A program made the translations under genes and the position numbers. DNA of 64,000 nucleotides from Gadus chalcogrammus (lineage: Eukaryota > Chordata > Actinopteri > Gadiformes > Gadidae): contig NC_079412.1 in NCBI RefSeq assembly GCF_026213295.1, positions 12,885,408 to 12,949,407 of the forward strand, written 5' to 3'. The notes under the pieces were generated by a model that saw nothing but the letters and a program-made list of their open reading frames with translations, did not search any database and was not told where the DNA came from. Shown piece by piece: positions 53,250 to 64,000 of this stretch (position 1 is the stretch's first letter; every line of letters begins with the position of its first letter).

Positions 53250-54995
53250 CACAATTTTTGTTTTAAGCTTGGGACATAATTTATTGTATTCGGTAAAACC
53301 TATTGTACAAAGCTATTTTTTTGGCGTACATTTGCATTTCCTTTATGGGGAATAGGGTATTTAAATAAGAAAATAGGCTATTCCTCAGATTCTTCTGGAA
53401 ATAAACCCCCCAAACTGTATGATTAAATACAGTAGGCCTACTAGCCAACTACTTAGCTTTAATAATGTTATTTAGCACACGCATTTTGCATGGTGTGCAG
53501 GGTATGCAGGCTATATGCTTACTGGTTATGTTCAGTAAAAAATTGACCATAAAAATAATGAAGGGGTGGAGTTTGTTAAAGAAAAAAAATCGATGGCCCA
53601 GGCATGTCTATTAAGAAAGGATTGCGAAGAGCACCGCAAATGTACAGTAAGCTAAAATGGAAAAATTTCTGGTGATCATGCATCAACGTCAGCTTACATT
53701 CAGACAAGCCAGAGTGCTGGTGGGACACACTATCCAACCATGAAACAAGACCACTTTGAGGTCAAGCCCCTGCATGTGATGTTCCCTGTGTCCGTTACAC
53801 ATAAGCCTGCTCAGGGAAGCACATTATGATCTAAAAATACTTTTTTACACAAACGCCACGCCACCTTTCCCTGTTCCAGTTCCATGCCTCACGATCCACA
53901 CATTTCTGGATGGGGGGAAATGTCGTTTGCACGTGCCTCTGCCTCATTAAACCAGATAAGACACAATCTCCCACAATAACCACTGTAATGAAACCTTTAT
54001 TTATTTTAATAATACAGAAGAAGAAAGAAGAAAACCTACATAGATTAACAAAAACATCAAACAGGAGTTATGATTGTATGGTTCTTTACAGAGAAACAAA
54101 CACTGTTTTAAAACACCTGTTTGCCTTCTGCTGTTGCAAGTATTGAAGTATTGAAAACGAATTCAGCCTCTCTAAAGATACCCTTTCTGAACTGAACAAA
54201 CCCATGCTGGTTCTCCCCAGAAAAAGGACCTCCCTTCAGGCCTACCTTGCAACAAACCAAGGTAAATATGGTCTTCTTCTTTACAGTGAGGTCATGTCTC
54301 TTACAAGTAATCAGTTTAGAGCTGATCTGTAATTAGCTTTGAAAGATGACGGTAGATCCATTTCTTTAAAAAAGGGGTACAGACACATGGTCCAAAGTTT
54401 AAGGAAATGTTATGACTATATTTTAGGCCTTTAGTCTCAATCAACATTTAAAGAAAAATCATTATGAATGCAACAATTGGCCGTTATATAATGTGGTAAT
54501 TGCCTGAAGTGGCAACATTGGAATTTCATGTCTGGATAGAATGTATTTTATAAGTGGTCTACACAACGGTGTAAGAACATAAAGTCAGTCTTCAGCTGAT
54601 CCCACTAATTGTGGTATTAGGTTGCCCCCTGGTGGTTCATCACAGAAATAGTCCAGATTTCCAAACCATTTGGCTCACATATTTTTTTTACCTTTCAAAT
54701 GTTGTTGTATGAGGCCTCTGATGAAGAAATTATCTTATATTTAAGTAAGTTTTTAGGAAATTTTATTAATTTTGCAACGTTGGCCCTAGCTGGGAGCAGA
54801 ATTTCTGTATTTGTACTATACAAATATACAGAACAACTAGTGGATCAGTTGCGGGGTTGACTGCTTATTTAGACTCATAGCAGGATACATCAAGAATAAA
54901 AATCACACAACAGTCATATTTTTTATGGAGTCATTTTTGAATAAAAAAAATAATATATGAAATAAAAATACAAAACTGAATATCGTCTCATTCCC
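53250..54995. other. Intergenic DNA, nothing recognised
   Basis: AT-rich, no supported gene or repeat. Confidence 0.5.
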
Positions 54996-54999
54996 AGAG

Positions 55000-56200
55000 T
55001 TCAGCCATGTTTATTTGCTATGGTAGTCCCAGAAACAGTTTTTTCCTCTGAAAAGCAAAGACGAACATGACACTTGCTACATATGGTGGTTTTGAATCCA
55101 TTAGTGCAATATCTGCCACATCCTCTGTTGATTTTCACTTGCATATGTGCGAATAGGTCAGTGCGTGCTGGGGGATGTACAGCCTCTTGGTTGGGACCCC
55201 GTTTAGTGACTCCCCACCTGGGGTTGGTCTCTTCAGTGCATTCAGAGGGCTCCTTGATGTTACATTCTGTATTGCTGGGCTCCAATTGCCTGAAGATGGT
55301 TGCCCCGTCTTTGGTGTGCTGAGAGTTGTGTTCACCTGAAATGGATTGGAACAGAATCAATTGAGATACATGTCAACAAGTAAAAAAAGTCAAAATATAA
55401 TAAACAGTGAAATAGCAGAGATGCATTCTTACCAGGATGAGAGAAGATGCTAGTAGGGCCTGATACAGTCTCTTCTTCATTATGTCTTTCACAGGCAACT
55501 TGTGAGCATTGCATTCCCGCTTGTAGAGGAGCCAGGCTTTGGTCACAGCGAGGATAATCGCGTGCCAGAAGATGTAGACATCCCAGCGGTGCAAATGAGT
55601 CCAACAAATCCACACCTCCCATGTATATGTTGTAAGCGAATGAATTTCTCTTTGAAATGAATCATCTTATCCTCAGAGTTGCGCTCTTCCGGTACCACCT
55701 GCAGGCATTACTCTCTGAATGAATCAAGCCATGGTCTGAGTTTCCAGGAGTTTGTCTTTCTTTTCCGTCTCCGACACTTTCAAGTTGTTTACAACATGTA
55801 ATGATGTCAACAGAGATTGGAATCTGTTGCATGACATCAGATCAGAAACATGGGGGTACTGTGTGTCTGTCTCCTAATACATACGGACTCCAGCCATCTG
55901 CACTAGGCCCATCTTCAGACACCTGCCAATCACTTTCTGAATATCACTTGTATCATTATTTACAGATGTGCAATTCTTCTGAGAGTTGTACTCATTTGTG
56001 GATTTCATCAGTTCCTGAATCATGTCTTCTGACACAAACTTATAAAAGTACTCCATTGGTGTGTGGAGGGAAACCTCATCACTGGTGATATCTGGTCCAG
56101 AAAAATCTGTTGTGGTTTGCTGTATTTTTTCTGTTATTTCTGTTATATTTAGCCAAAATGTATCCAGATAATATAATTCAGAAATGAAAAACACATCAAT
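55000..56200 (-). pseudogene. Decayed piggyBac-family transposase (PGBD-like)
   Basis: A DDE transposase of the piggyBac superfamily, no longer functional. In 5'-3' order on the minus strand: the N-terminal domain (TPMEYFYKFVSEDMIQELMK, IQKVIGRCLKMGLVQMAGVRMY) at 56194..55877; a TAG stop where the family has YW; then the frame continues with YPHVSDLMSCNRFQSLLTSLH, EKKDKL and, after a frameshift, LRPWLDSFRE and EDKMIHFKEK to about 55640. The sequence jumps straight to MGGVDLLDSF (about 55622), so most of the catalytic core, including the middle Asp region, is deleted. A second frameshift leads to WLLYKREC, and the C-terminal cysteine-rich zinc-binding domain (GCGRYCTNGFKTTICSKCH) ends near 55020 with a further frameshift. 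Flanking TTAA sites and terminal repeats were not identified. Confidence 0.88.
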
Positions 56201-56228
56201 GTATCTCAGACAAACGCATCACACATCA

Positions 56229-56275
56229 CTCGCGCGTGCGCGCACACGCATCACACATCACACATCACTCGAGCG

Positions 56276-56363
<88 letters not shown>
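56229..56363. repeat. (CG)n-(AC)n alternating purine-pyrimidine array with a duplicated leader
   Basis: CATCACACATCACTCG followed by CGCGTGCGCGCACACG, then the same leader again followed by GCGCGCGCGC and about 40 AC units. Confidence 0.95.
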
Positions 56364-56366
<3 letters not shown>

Positions 56367-56399
56367 AAAGCGTTCCCTTCTTATGTCCTTTTACCGTGG

Positions 56400-57204
56400 A
56401 TCAATATCATCGGAGTGACGTGGAGCTGTGTGCGATCGACCTGGAAGCAATACCTCACTGTGGTGGAACACAAGCTTCCCCTGCATTACAGCGCGGTCAG
56501 AAGACTCTGAAGCAGAGACGCTCTGGAGCAACAGCGCCATCTGCCTGCAGAGGCTGGCCTTTCTTCTTTCCGGTGTTCCCAGGTTCAGAGCTGCGATCGG
56601 GTGGGTGGAGGACACTTGCCTGAACGGCGGTGAGGTGCCTCCTATGGCTCTGGCACCAGTGACACATGGCTGGGAAGGGGAGCAGGTTGAGGAAGGTGGT
56701 GGCCCGCAGATGTCAAACGCTTGGAAAAGTGGCATGACATCCGGCGCTTACAAGAAGGAGACATTACCTGCTGCATGTGCATGGTCCTGCAATCCCCTTT
56801 GGATCGAGAATCTGCGAAGCCCTGCACTGACGGAGTGAGAGAGGAACTCAGTCATCCAGTCCTCTGTTCTTAAATGAGCTCTGGAAGAACAGAGAAGAGG
56901 GACTCACGGTCAATTCAGTTAAATGGTGAACACAGGGATCCCTGGCTTCAGAAGTTCAATGTTGTTTTTCTTCTTTCTACTATGCATTAGCTATCATTTA
57001 AATTATAAAAGATAACAATAGTAGTGATCATGATGATTCACAATACAATGATGATTATAATGACGTAGTACAATTACTATTAAATACCGGTGGTAGGGGA
57101 CATCGCATAGCATTCAAATAATTGTTCTGAATGGGATAAAATTGTGTTAATAAATAGTGACTTCAATTATATTGGATGCTACTTGAAAATGAAGAGACAC
57201 AAAA

Positions 57205-57242
<38 letters not shown>

Positions 57243-60200
57243 TACAAATTTGGTGCAAATTGGCCCAGTCGCACAGTGTGAGGAGGCTTGTTCTCTCAGA
57301 GGGCCGATGCCTCTCTTTTCTTCATCCTCATTATGAAGCACTGTTGATTCAGACATGCTCAGTGCACCAGGCGTACGCATTGAGCTCTCAGTCCCATTGG
57401 GGCTGGAGTTGTGTCTGCACTTAGGGCTAAGTGTGGTCAGAAGCATGTAGTCGGTAGGGTATTATGGCGGTGAGCCTGGAGACAGCTCTAAAACCACATC
57501 ACCTGGGATCACGTTACAGGACATCCATACCGCTTTAAGACCATCACTTACCCCACACGAGCCAAGCTGCTCCATAACTGATCCAAACTTTGAACCGCTG
57601 AAGAAAGCATCTGTCGTCTCCTTGCCCGCCAAAATAGCAGATAAGGGGGAAGGGGGGTGGGGCGATTTTGTGGTGGAAAACAGCTTCTTGTTTTCACCTC
57701 AAAATCTGATATTGGATTTGATTAATTTGCATTTTAGTCTTGGTTCCATTGGAAAGAAAATAATAAGCCGCATTTTACTGTGGTTGTTTATCCGATCATT
57801 TTGATAATACGACAGGAAAATGTGCATGAATAAAATCATTGATGTTGATCCTATCCATGTAAGACATGTATTCCATTGGGGTTTTCTAACATGGTGCTTC
57901 TGTATGGGAGTGTACTCACTCCATACGAGCAGCTCTGCATTCCTGAAGGATAACCTTATCTCACCCCTGCTGGGCCTGCAGACATCTCCACCTACATGCA
58001 TGCAAACAACAGAAACACATGGTGGCATCACACAAACAACCAATCCAAAGATAGATATCTGCTAAAATGTTAGCTTGCAAAACTTATTGGATGAAATCAG
58101 TAATACAAAGCATATTTACAAACTTGTGAACAACAAGGCAGGTTGTGGATCAATTCATTCATTCATTCATTCTAATCCACTGATTATTTTCACGGTAGCT
58201 CTGGTAGACTTTGAACGCTGAACTATACTTTGATATACAATGATATTCTGAGAGTGGCCTTCCGTAGTAGAGGCTGGCAAAACACCCACCCTGCTTTACA
58301 TTTCAATAACAGAAAATGAAATAGCACCACTCTCTGAGACAATAGATGGGCAATCACAGAATAGTCTGCTCTCTTTCACATTCAATCGGACACTGCAGAA
58401 CAGGTCCTATCCAAATGCAGGTTCACAGAAGAACTCCTATACTGAATGGAAATGTGTCTTTGGAAAGGTGTCTGTGTGCAAATGAACTGATGATGATGCA
58501 CTGCATCGCTGATGGTCGTTGGAAACAGGGTTAGGGTAGTCAGGTCAACCTAAATATGCAGCGAAACAAATCAAGGTTTCACGTTTAGCTGTGTTACGTT
58601 CTACAATTATGAAATGTTTTAGAAATAATCGATTTCATTAAAATAATTAAATGTCAGGCCACATAATGATTATTATAATTATTTTAACTATGAACCTTAA
58701 TGAAAGGGTGTGATGGCCAATCTCAAGGCCCGTCACTGTGTGACTGGGAAGATGAGATGTTTCCTCCCTAAGGCCAGAGTAAAGAACATCTGTTCTAAGC
58801 AGAAACATTTCACATTTAATGTCCTGTCTGTCTGCATGTCATAAGGTCACCCAGACCATGTTAGAACACATAAAGGTCTCCCATTAGCACAGGAGTAGGC
58901 CTACAGACTATGTTCTCCCCAACAGCACATCTGATTTGGGTCCATTAGGAGTTTTTACCTCTTTCACCTTATTTCACTTGTTGCATGACAGGTGGATTTT
59001 CTAATGATATTTTCTTCTTAATTCTGGCACGGCAGAGTACGCTTTGCGTAGTTTAGCTTCGAACACGGTTATAACCTATTAGGCCTGCCACCATTCCTAG
59101 ATCTAAAAACAGTTGTTGTCGATCTTTTTTGCATTGTTATTTTACATTCGAGCACGCCTAGCAATGCAGCCCATATTGTGTCATGCAGACCGACAGCAGC
59201 CGGCCTTCTACTTTCCCGTATGTCTTTGGTATTTGCCTTTTGTTTTTACTGCAGCCTTGCCCTCCACGACCCCCAGTCTGCTTGGCGTCGGCGTCAACCA
59301 GCTTCCTAACGATGTGTGAACTTTTGGGCATGCCGTGACATTCCACACGACCAGAACAATGGCGTCTTTAGACAGGTGCATAACGATTATCCCTTCCCGA
59401 GCTCTACCACCATATATCTTTGATGTCGTTGTGCACCGCTAAAAATGGCCACTTATGGCCGCACCATTCCGTTCTAATTTGGCCCCAGACAGTGACTGCG
59501 ACCTGATGAGATTATCCACACATGGCCAGACTCACACTAACAGATATAGGGGGGAAGCATCACTTCTTCGTATAATAACATTTTAAAGGATGCATACATT
59601 CATTCTGCGTTTTGGATCAGGACTTTTGCAACTTTTAAGATAACCAAATTCAGCAATTTATAGCCCTCATTGTTGAGAAAGCGAGTCCCTTTTGCTGTGA
59701 TAGTAAGTAGACTACCTATTGACTGACTATACTGGCTTTCTCCAAATGTTGCTCATTTCATTACATTATTCAGAAAACGTTGTTAAAACGATCGAAATGG
59801 GCTTAACTAACTTTACCACTTAAAATGAAAAGTAGGCCTATGTCTTAAAAATGCCTCGGTAAATTCCAAACCATTTCATGCAGGAACATGTAGGCCTGTG
59901 AAATATCGTATTATACTATAATACTATAAAACTCCAAATACCAATGAATAGAAATGAGCCAGTGTGTGCGAAATATAATTTTGAGTCACTTCATTGAGGT
60001 TGGCGGAGGTGGTAGACGGCACCTCATGGGATCGACCTCCCTCCTGTCCGATCCACATTTGAGCCACGATCACAAAAGTCGCTTGGCTAATAAAGTGCAA
60101 TTTGTAGAGCCGTGTGTGCCTACAGGCCATCCCTAAAACCGCCACCACGGGGGGTGGGGGTAACATTTCACGGTACCTTGGGCAGTGACGAGCTTAGAGT

Positions 60201-60940
60201 CCATCATATTGTTCACATCAGTGCGGTTCGTCGGAACCCTGCTGTGACCGCGTGAAGGAGAACAGCAAGTCATTCATTCATCCGAGAGGTTTCCCGTCGC
60301 GTGAACTGCTTTTAAAGTCATTATTGCAGTGCGTGATCTTTTATGCAGCAGTGAAAGAACCGTGTGTGTGACCCTCTAAACCCCACGGCACAGGAAGTAA
60401 CCATTTTTCTCCCCATATCACTTATCTATTTTTAACACAGATCTATGGATCTAAAAACGTCACCATTCGTTTTCCTTCCCAAATAGTGGACAATAGTATG
60501 CACATACAGCCAATATAATCGGCTCTGAAAATAAATGAATACAAAGAGAGGCGTTGGTCAAGTGTAATTTGAATCCAACAGATGACGCTGTAGAGCTCTT
60601 TTAAATTCATTGCAAATAAGTAATCATCAATGACTGTGCAGCTTGTATTTGACCAGGTAACATCAAAATAAAAATAAGAGGCACTTGCAAAAGAAAAAAA
60701 ATATTGTAGCTTGGCTACTCCTATTTTAACTTTTTTTATTTGGATTTCTCACTTGAGTTGAATTGATACAGACACAAATAATACCAAAACACAAAATGTG
60801 TATCATTTAATTAGGCAACAACATTTCAACATTTTGGACACGTGTAGAACTTCACAGTCACTGTTTTCCTGAATGGGTGTCTTCGGGGCGGGGATTTGCG
60901 CGCCCTCCTACACCCATCTACCCACCCACCCACTCGTCCC
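56400..60940. other. Gene-poor upstream region of snai1
   Basis: No gene recognised. Open frames at 56391-56838 on both strands are GC-richer than their surroundings but match nothing I know. A short (CATT)n-like stretch lies at 58156-58172. Distal snai1 regulatory DNA could lie here but cannot be identified by eye. Confidence 0.4.
57205..57240. repeat. (GT)n microsatellite
   Basis: About 17 units. Confidence 0.97.
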
Positions 60941-60950
60941 CCTCTGGTCA

Positions 60951-60960
60951 CTATATGAAG
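60951..60960 (+). promoter_or_regulatory. TATA-like element of the snai1 promoter
   Basis: CTATATGAAG follows a GC-rich segment (GGGCGGGG and GCGCGCC at 60887-60905), with the ATG 213 bp downstream. Expected start near 60985; the 5' UTR would be about 190 nt. Confidence 0.45.
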
Positions 60961-61172
60961 GGGGGAACTTCACAACATCCAATTTAGAGTGCAACTTGTA
61001 GAGGTTTACCAGGCTGTTGACTCCGGGCTCTCTAATTGGGAAGCACCTTTGGAACCTACTGCACGCAGAAGTTGAGGCGTCGGCTTCCTCGTGCACGTCT
61101 TATTCCGGACTTGAGGAACAGCTTCTTGGATTTTTGTTCTCCTTTTTGTCTGAACAACATTACATTTTCAAA

Positions 61173-62227
61173 ATGCCTCGGTCCTTCCTCGTAAAGAAGT
61201 ATTTCTCCCACAAAAAGCCCAATTACAGTGAATTGGAATATCAGTCTGGTAAGTTAACAATTATCCTACTGTTATCTGTTTTCTTATATATTAGCCTACC
61301 ACATTTGTGTTGAATATCACTAAACCTAAGACCGTAAATTCGACTTCCGATCACTTTAATAATTTTATGTTTAACATTAGATTTCCCAAATCATGTTACA
61401 GTGGCATGCATATCTTTGTTTAAACAGAATCGATGTAGACTAAATGAGAACTGCTTCGATTTATCACGTGACGTCTATGTTGAATGCGCTTGACCGTAAC
61501 GAGACACCAAGACAGAAAAAGGGCTTACCGTTTAATACGATTAGCTGCTCATTTAGGTGAAGTAAAATCCACCTGACTCCCTTTCTTTTTTTTTTTTTCT
61601 GCTTGCAGTTGTTTTCCCTCGCCACCCTCTGGCTGAACTCCCAACAGGGGCCAACAGTTCTGCCCTGACCTGCTACCCCGTGGGCCTGCTGTGCGGCGTG
61701 GACAACTTCCCTGGGGGCCTCGCCCCCGTGTCCCCCAGCACCCCCTCCTCCTCGCCCCTGGGGCCACTCGACCTCAGCAGCTCCCCCTTCAGCAGCAGCG
61801 GGGAGGAGGACGAAGACGGCGGCCGCACCTCGGACCCGCCCAGCCCTGTGGCCCTCCAGCGCGCGCACCACTGCACCCGCTGCAGCAAGAGCTACGTCAG
61901 CGCCCCCGCCCTGTCCCACCACCTCCAGTCCCACCACCTCCAGTCCCACCACCGCAGCGCCGGGGAGCCCGAGGTGCACGGCCTGCCCTCCAGCCAGCCC
62001 TCCGCCTCCGCCACCACCACCACCACCATCCCTTCCTCCGCTCCCAGAGCATCCTTCCACTGCAAACACTGTCCCAAGGAGTACACCAGCCTGGGAGCCC
62101 TGAAGATGCACATCCGCTCCCACACGCTGCCCTGCGTGTGTCCCACCTGTGGCAAGGCCTTCTCCAGGCCCTGGCTGCTCCGGGGCCACATCCGGACTCA
62201 CACAGGTGAGACCAAGATAGAAAAGTG

Positions 62228-62281
<54 letters not shown>

Positions 62282-62773
62282 CCTCTTTTTGCAGTGTGAG
62301 CAAATGTTATTGTTTAGAGTGGGTCCTTTCTTTATAAAATCGCATCCTGAATGCATGCAGGGGAGAAGTGGGGGGGTGAAGTCAATCCGCATCATCCCTT
62401 ACTAATTTAATCAGGAGTGTGAGAGCTTTTATTTTTGCATATAGTTAGTGTAGACCCTGCATGTCATTAGAAAAACAAAGGGCAAATGGAAGGATGGGGG
62501 TCTGGGTGTTACTGCTTTGACGGCCTGTTAACGACCGCTCACATGTTCCTGAGGCCTACAACTAACTCCACCCCCCCTTTCCCCCACCCAGGCGAGCGAC
62601 CCTTCTCCTGTCAGCACTGCAGCCGGGCCTTCGCCGACCGCTCCAACCTGCGCGCCCACCTGCAGACGCACTCGGAGGTGAAGAAGTACATGTGTGCCAC
62701 CTGCTCACGGACCTTCAGCCGCATGTCGCTGCTGCACAAGCACACCGCGTCGGGGTGCTGCCCGGCCCGGTAG
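61173..62773 (+). CDS. snai1: Snail family zinc-finger transcriptional repressor 1, complete
   Basis: Nuclear E-box-binding repressor that drives epithelial-mesenchymal transition, gastrulation and neural-crest development. Exons are 61173..61248, 61609..62205 and 62592..62773 (855 nt, 284 aa), phases 1 and 1. The SNAG domain MPRSFLVKK, which recruits LSD1/HDAC corepressors, is at the extreme N-terminus. A Ser/Pro-rich region contains [15 protein letters not shown]. Five C2H2 fingers follow: finger 1 (Cys114, Cys117, His130, His134), finger 2 from Cys177 ([17 protein letters not shown]), finger 3 ([17 protein letters not shown]), finger 4 ([17 protein letters not shown]) and finger 5 ([17 protein letters not shown]), ending SGCCPAR. 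Human SNAI1 retains four fingers; having the first is usual in fish Snail and in Slug. The teleost paralogue (a or b) cannot be decided here. A GT array sits in intron 2 and a longer one in the 3' UTR. Confidence 0.97.
61464..61475. promoter_or_regulatory. Overlapping E-box and CRE-like site in snai1 intron 1
   Basis: TCACGTGACGTC combines a palindromic CACGTG E-box with an overlapping TGACGTC. Motif match only. Confidence 0.3.
62230..62281. repeat. (GT)n microsatellite in snai1 intron 2
   Basis: About 26 units, starting 25 bp after the exon 2 donor. Confidence 0.98.
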
Positions 62774-62988
62774 TAGGACCAGCCCCTGCCCAGCCCTCCT
62801 TCCCCCTCCATTCCATGCACAACCCAACCCCTGTCGTCCGTCCCCCACCCCCCCTCCTGGGTCGCCGGCCCTCTGGCTAGGGCTGATGGCCCCCTGTTTC
62901 TGGGCGAGCTCAGAACAGAATGTGACTCAGAGGACACTTGGTGGGGTGTTGGTCAGTGCTCAACCAGGAGCCAGGAATGAACTGAAAG

Positions 62989-63126
<138 letters not shown>

Positions 63127-63620
63127 CAGCTGGACATCCAGTTAATTCCCAGGAAACCCCATTGGTGCCTGCCGGTCCGGGACTGTGGCCCTCTTGCAGC
63201 TGTGTTCATGTCTGTGTGCATACAGGGGATGTCATTCCTCTCCATACTCTACATACATGGCATGCATGTATATGAGCAGCTGTACGTGTGTGTGTGTTAA
63301 GACAGCTGTCTGTGTATTGTGCGCAGTGGAGGCGGGGTGCAGAGAGATGTGTTAGTTGTGGCCTGACGACAGGAGACCCTCCTCTCCGTGCGCCCCGGTC
63401 TTCCTCGCCTCACATTTTCCCTCTTCAATTTAACACCGAGCCGAAGATGGACACAATCGACCAAAGAAAACTGCCACGATGTACATCCCAACCTAACTGG
63501 AAGATTCGGTGCTTATACTGTATATGATTGGTTCTGAACCAGATTTTTAAATGCCATTTTTTTTTATAAACGGGGAGATATAATTCCTGTCACTAGTGCC
63601 TTGTGTTTAAGCCATGTGTA

Positions 63621-63626
63621 AATAAA
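63621..63626 (+). other. PolyA signal AATAAA of snai1
   Basis: AATAAAGTG followed by a T-rich tract, 848 bp after the stop. A second AATAAA at about 63900 could be an alternative. Confidence 0.65.
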
Positions 63627-64000
63627 GTGTTTTTTTTAAAACCCTACTTCTCTCTCTATGTCCATTAATCGTGTTTCAACAGTTGTATTGTATCAAGGTT
63701 TACCAGCCAACGAGTTCATTAGGCTCATTCTGACAGATTCTCAATGGCCAGGGAGGCAATATGAGTGTGCGTGCCGACCGGTTTGTGTAATGCTGAGTGA
63801 TGCATGGAACACCTGCGCACACCTGCCAGGCTGTCGTACCGCTCACACACGCTGAGCACATGTTGCTGTGGCGATGGGCAGTGAAGGCTCAGACTGGGAA
63901 AATAAAGAATCTGTTAAAGGGTCCAGTATCCCTAGTTGGATAGTTTGACATTTAGCAAGTTCTTAGGGTTGTATTGTTTGTGTGTGTGTGGGGGATTCCT

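Noticed and set aside
56391..56838. Overlapping 114- and 136-codon frames on both strands
   Set aside because: No family recognised and both strands open equally, as expected for a GC-richer stretch; may be mobile-element debris.
61464..62303. 279-codon minus-strand frame opposite snai1
   Set aside because: Antisense of GC-rich zinc-finger exon 2 with a GT array at its start; no independent homology.

Overview
The window is vertebrate nuclear DNA, almost certainly from a teleost fish. The genes have many short GT-AG introns. Their proteins match human chromosome 20 orthologues exon by exon, and intergenic DNA is AT-rich with fish-type interspersed repeats. Very long, nearly pure AC/GT and AG/CT dinucleotide arrays recur every few kilobases. 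That density resembles what is known of codfishes (Gadiformes), but a gadid origin is only an inference.

Layout from left to right. The first two coding exons of plcg1 lie at 478-4424 (minus strand; the gene runs off the left edge). top1 is complete at 7163-17534 (minus, 21 exons, 765 codons). ncoa6 is complete at 18348-29950 (minus, 16 coding exons, 2445 codons, with expanded polyglutamine). ggt7 is complete at 32695-38346 (minus, 15 coding exons, 677 codons). tp53inp2 lies at 43935-45678 (minus, 3 coding exons), with a predicted TATA promoter and non-coding first exon near 48.1-48.5 kb. A 15 kb gene-poor stretch follows; it holds a lone tRNA-Ala(TGC) at 53163-53234 and a decayed piggyBac transposase at about 55000-56200. 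snai1 is complete at 61173-62773 (plus, 3 exons, 284 codons), with its 3' UTR running to a polyA signal at 63621. All exon junctions quoted were placed by hand, and reading-frame phases add up across every gene.

The genes do not form an operon or one pathway. They are a cluster of human chromosome-20 orthologues: topoisomerase I, phospholipase C-gamma-1, a nuclear-receptor coactivator of the KMT2C/D complexes, a membrane gamma-glutamyltransferase homologue, an autophagy/transcription regulator and the Snail EMT repressor. TOP1-PLCG1 and TP53INP2/NCOA6/GGT7 are neighbours in human too, but those two groups and SNAI1 are megabases apart there, so this is a rearranged and compacted arrangement.

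I found no convincing new multi-gene system. The observations most worth a second look are dinucleotide microsatellites that form splice sites (a GT-array donor in ncoa6, a GT-array acceptor and a CT-array acceptor in top1), a GGT7 protein lacking the expected nucleophile, a Snail whose expected beta-TrCP degron lacks its first serine, a zinc finger with a 15-bp internal duplication, and several inverted or tandem repeats inside introns and promoters.
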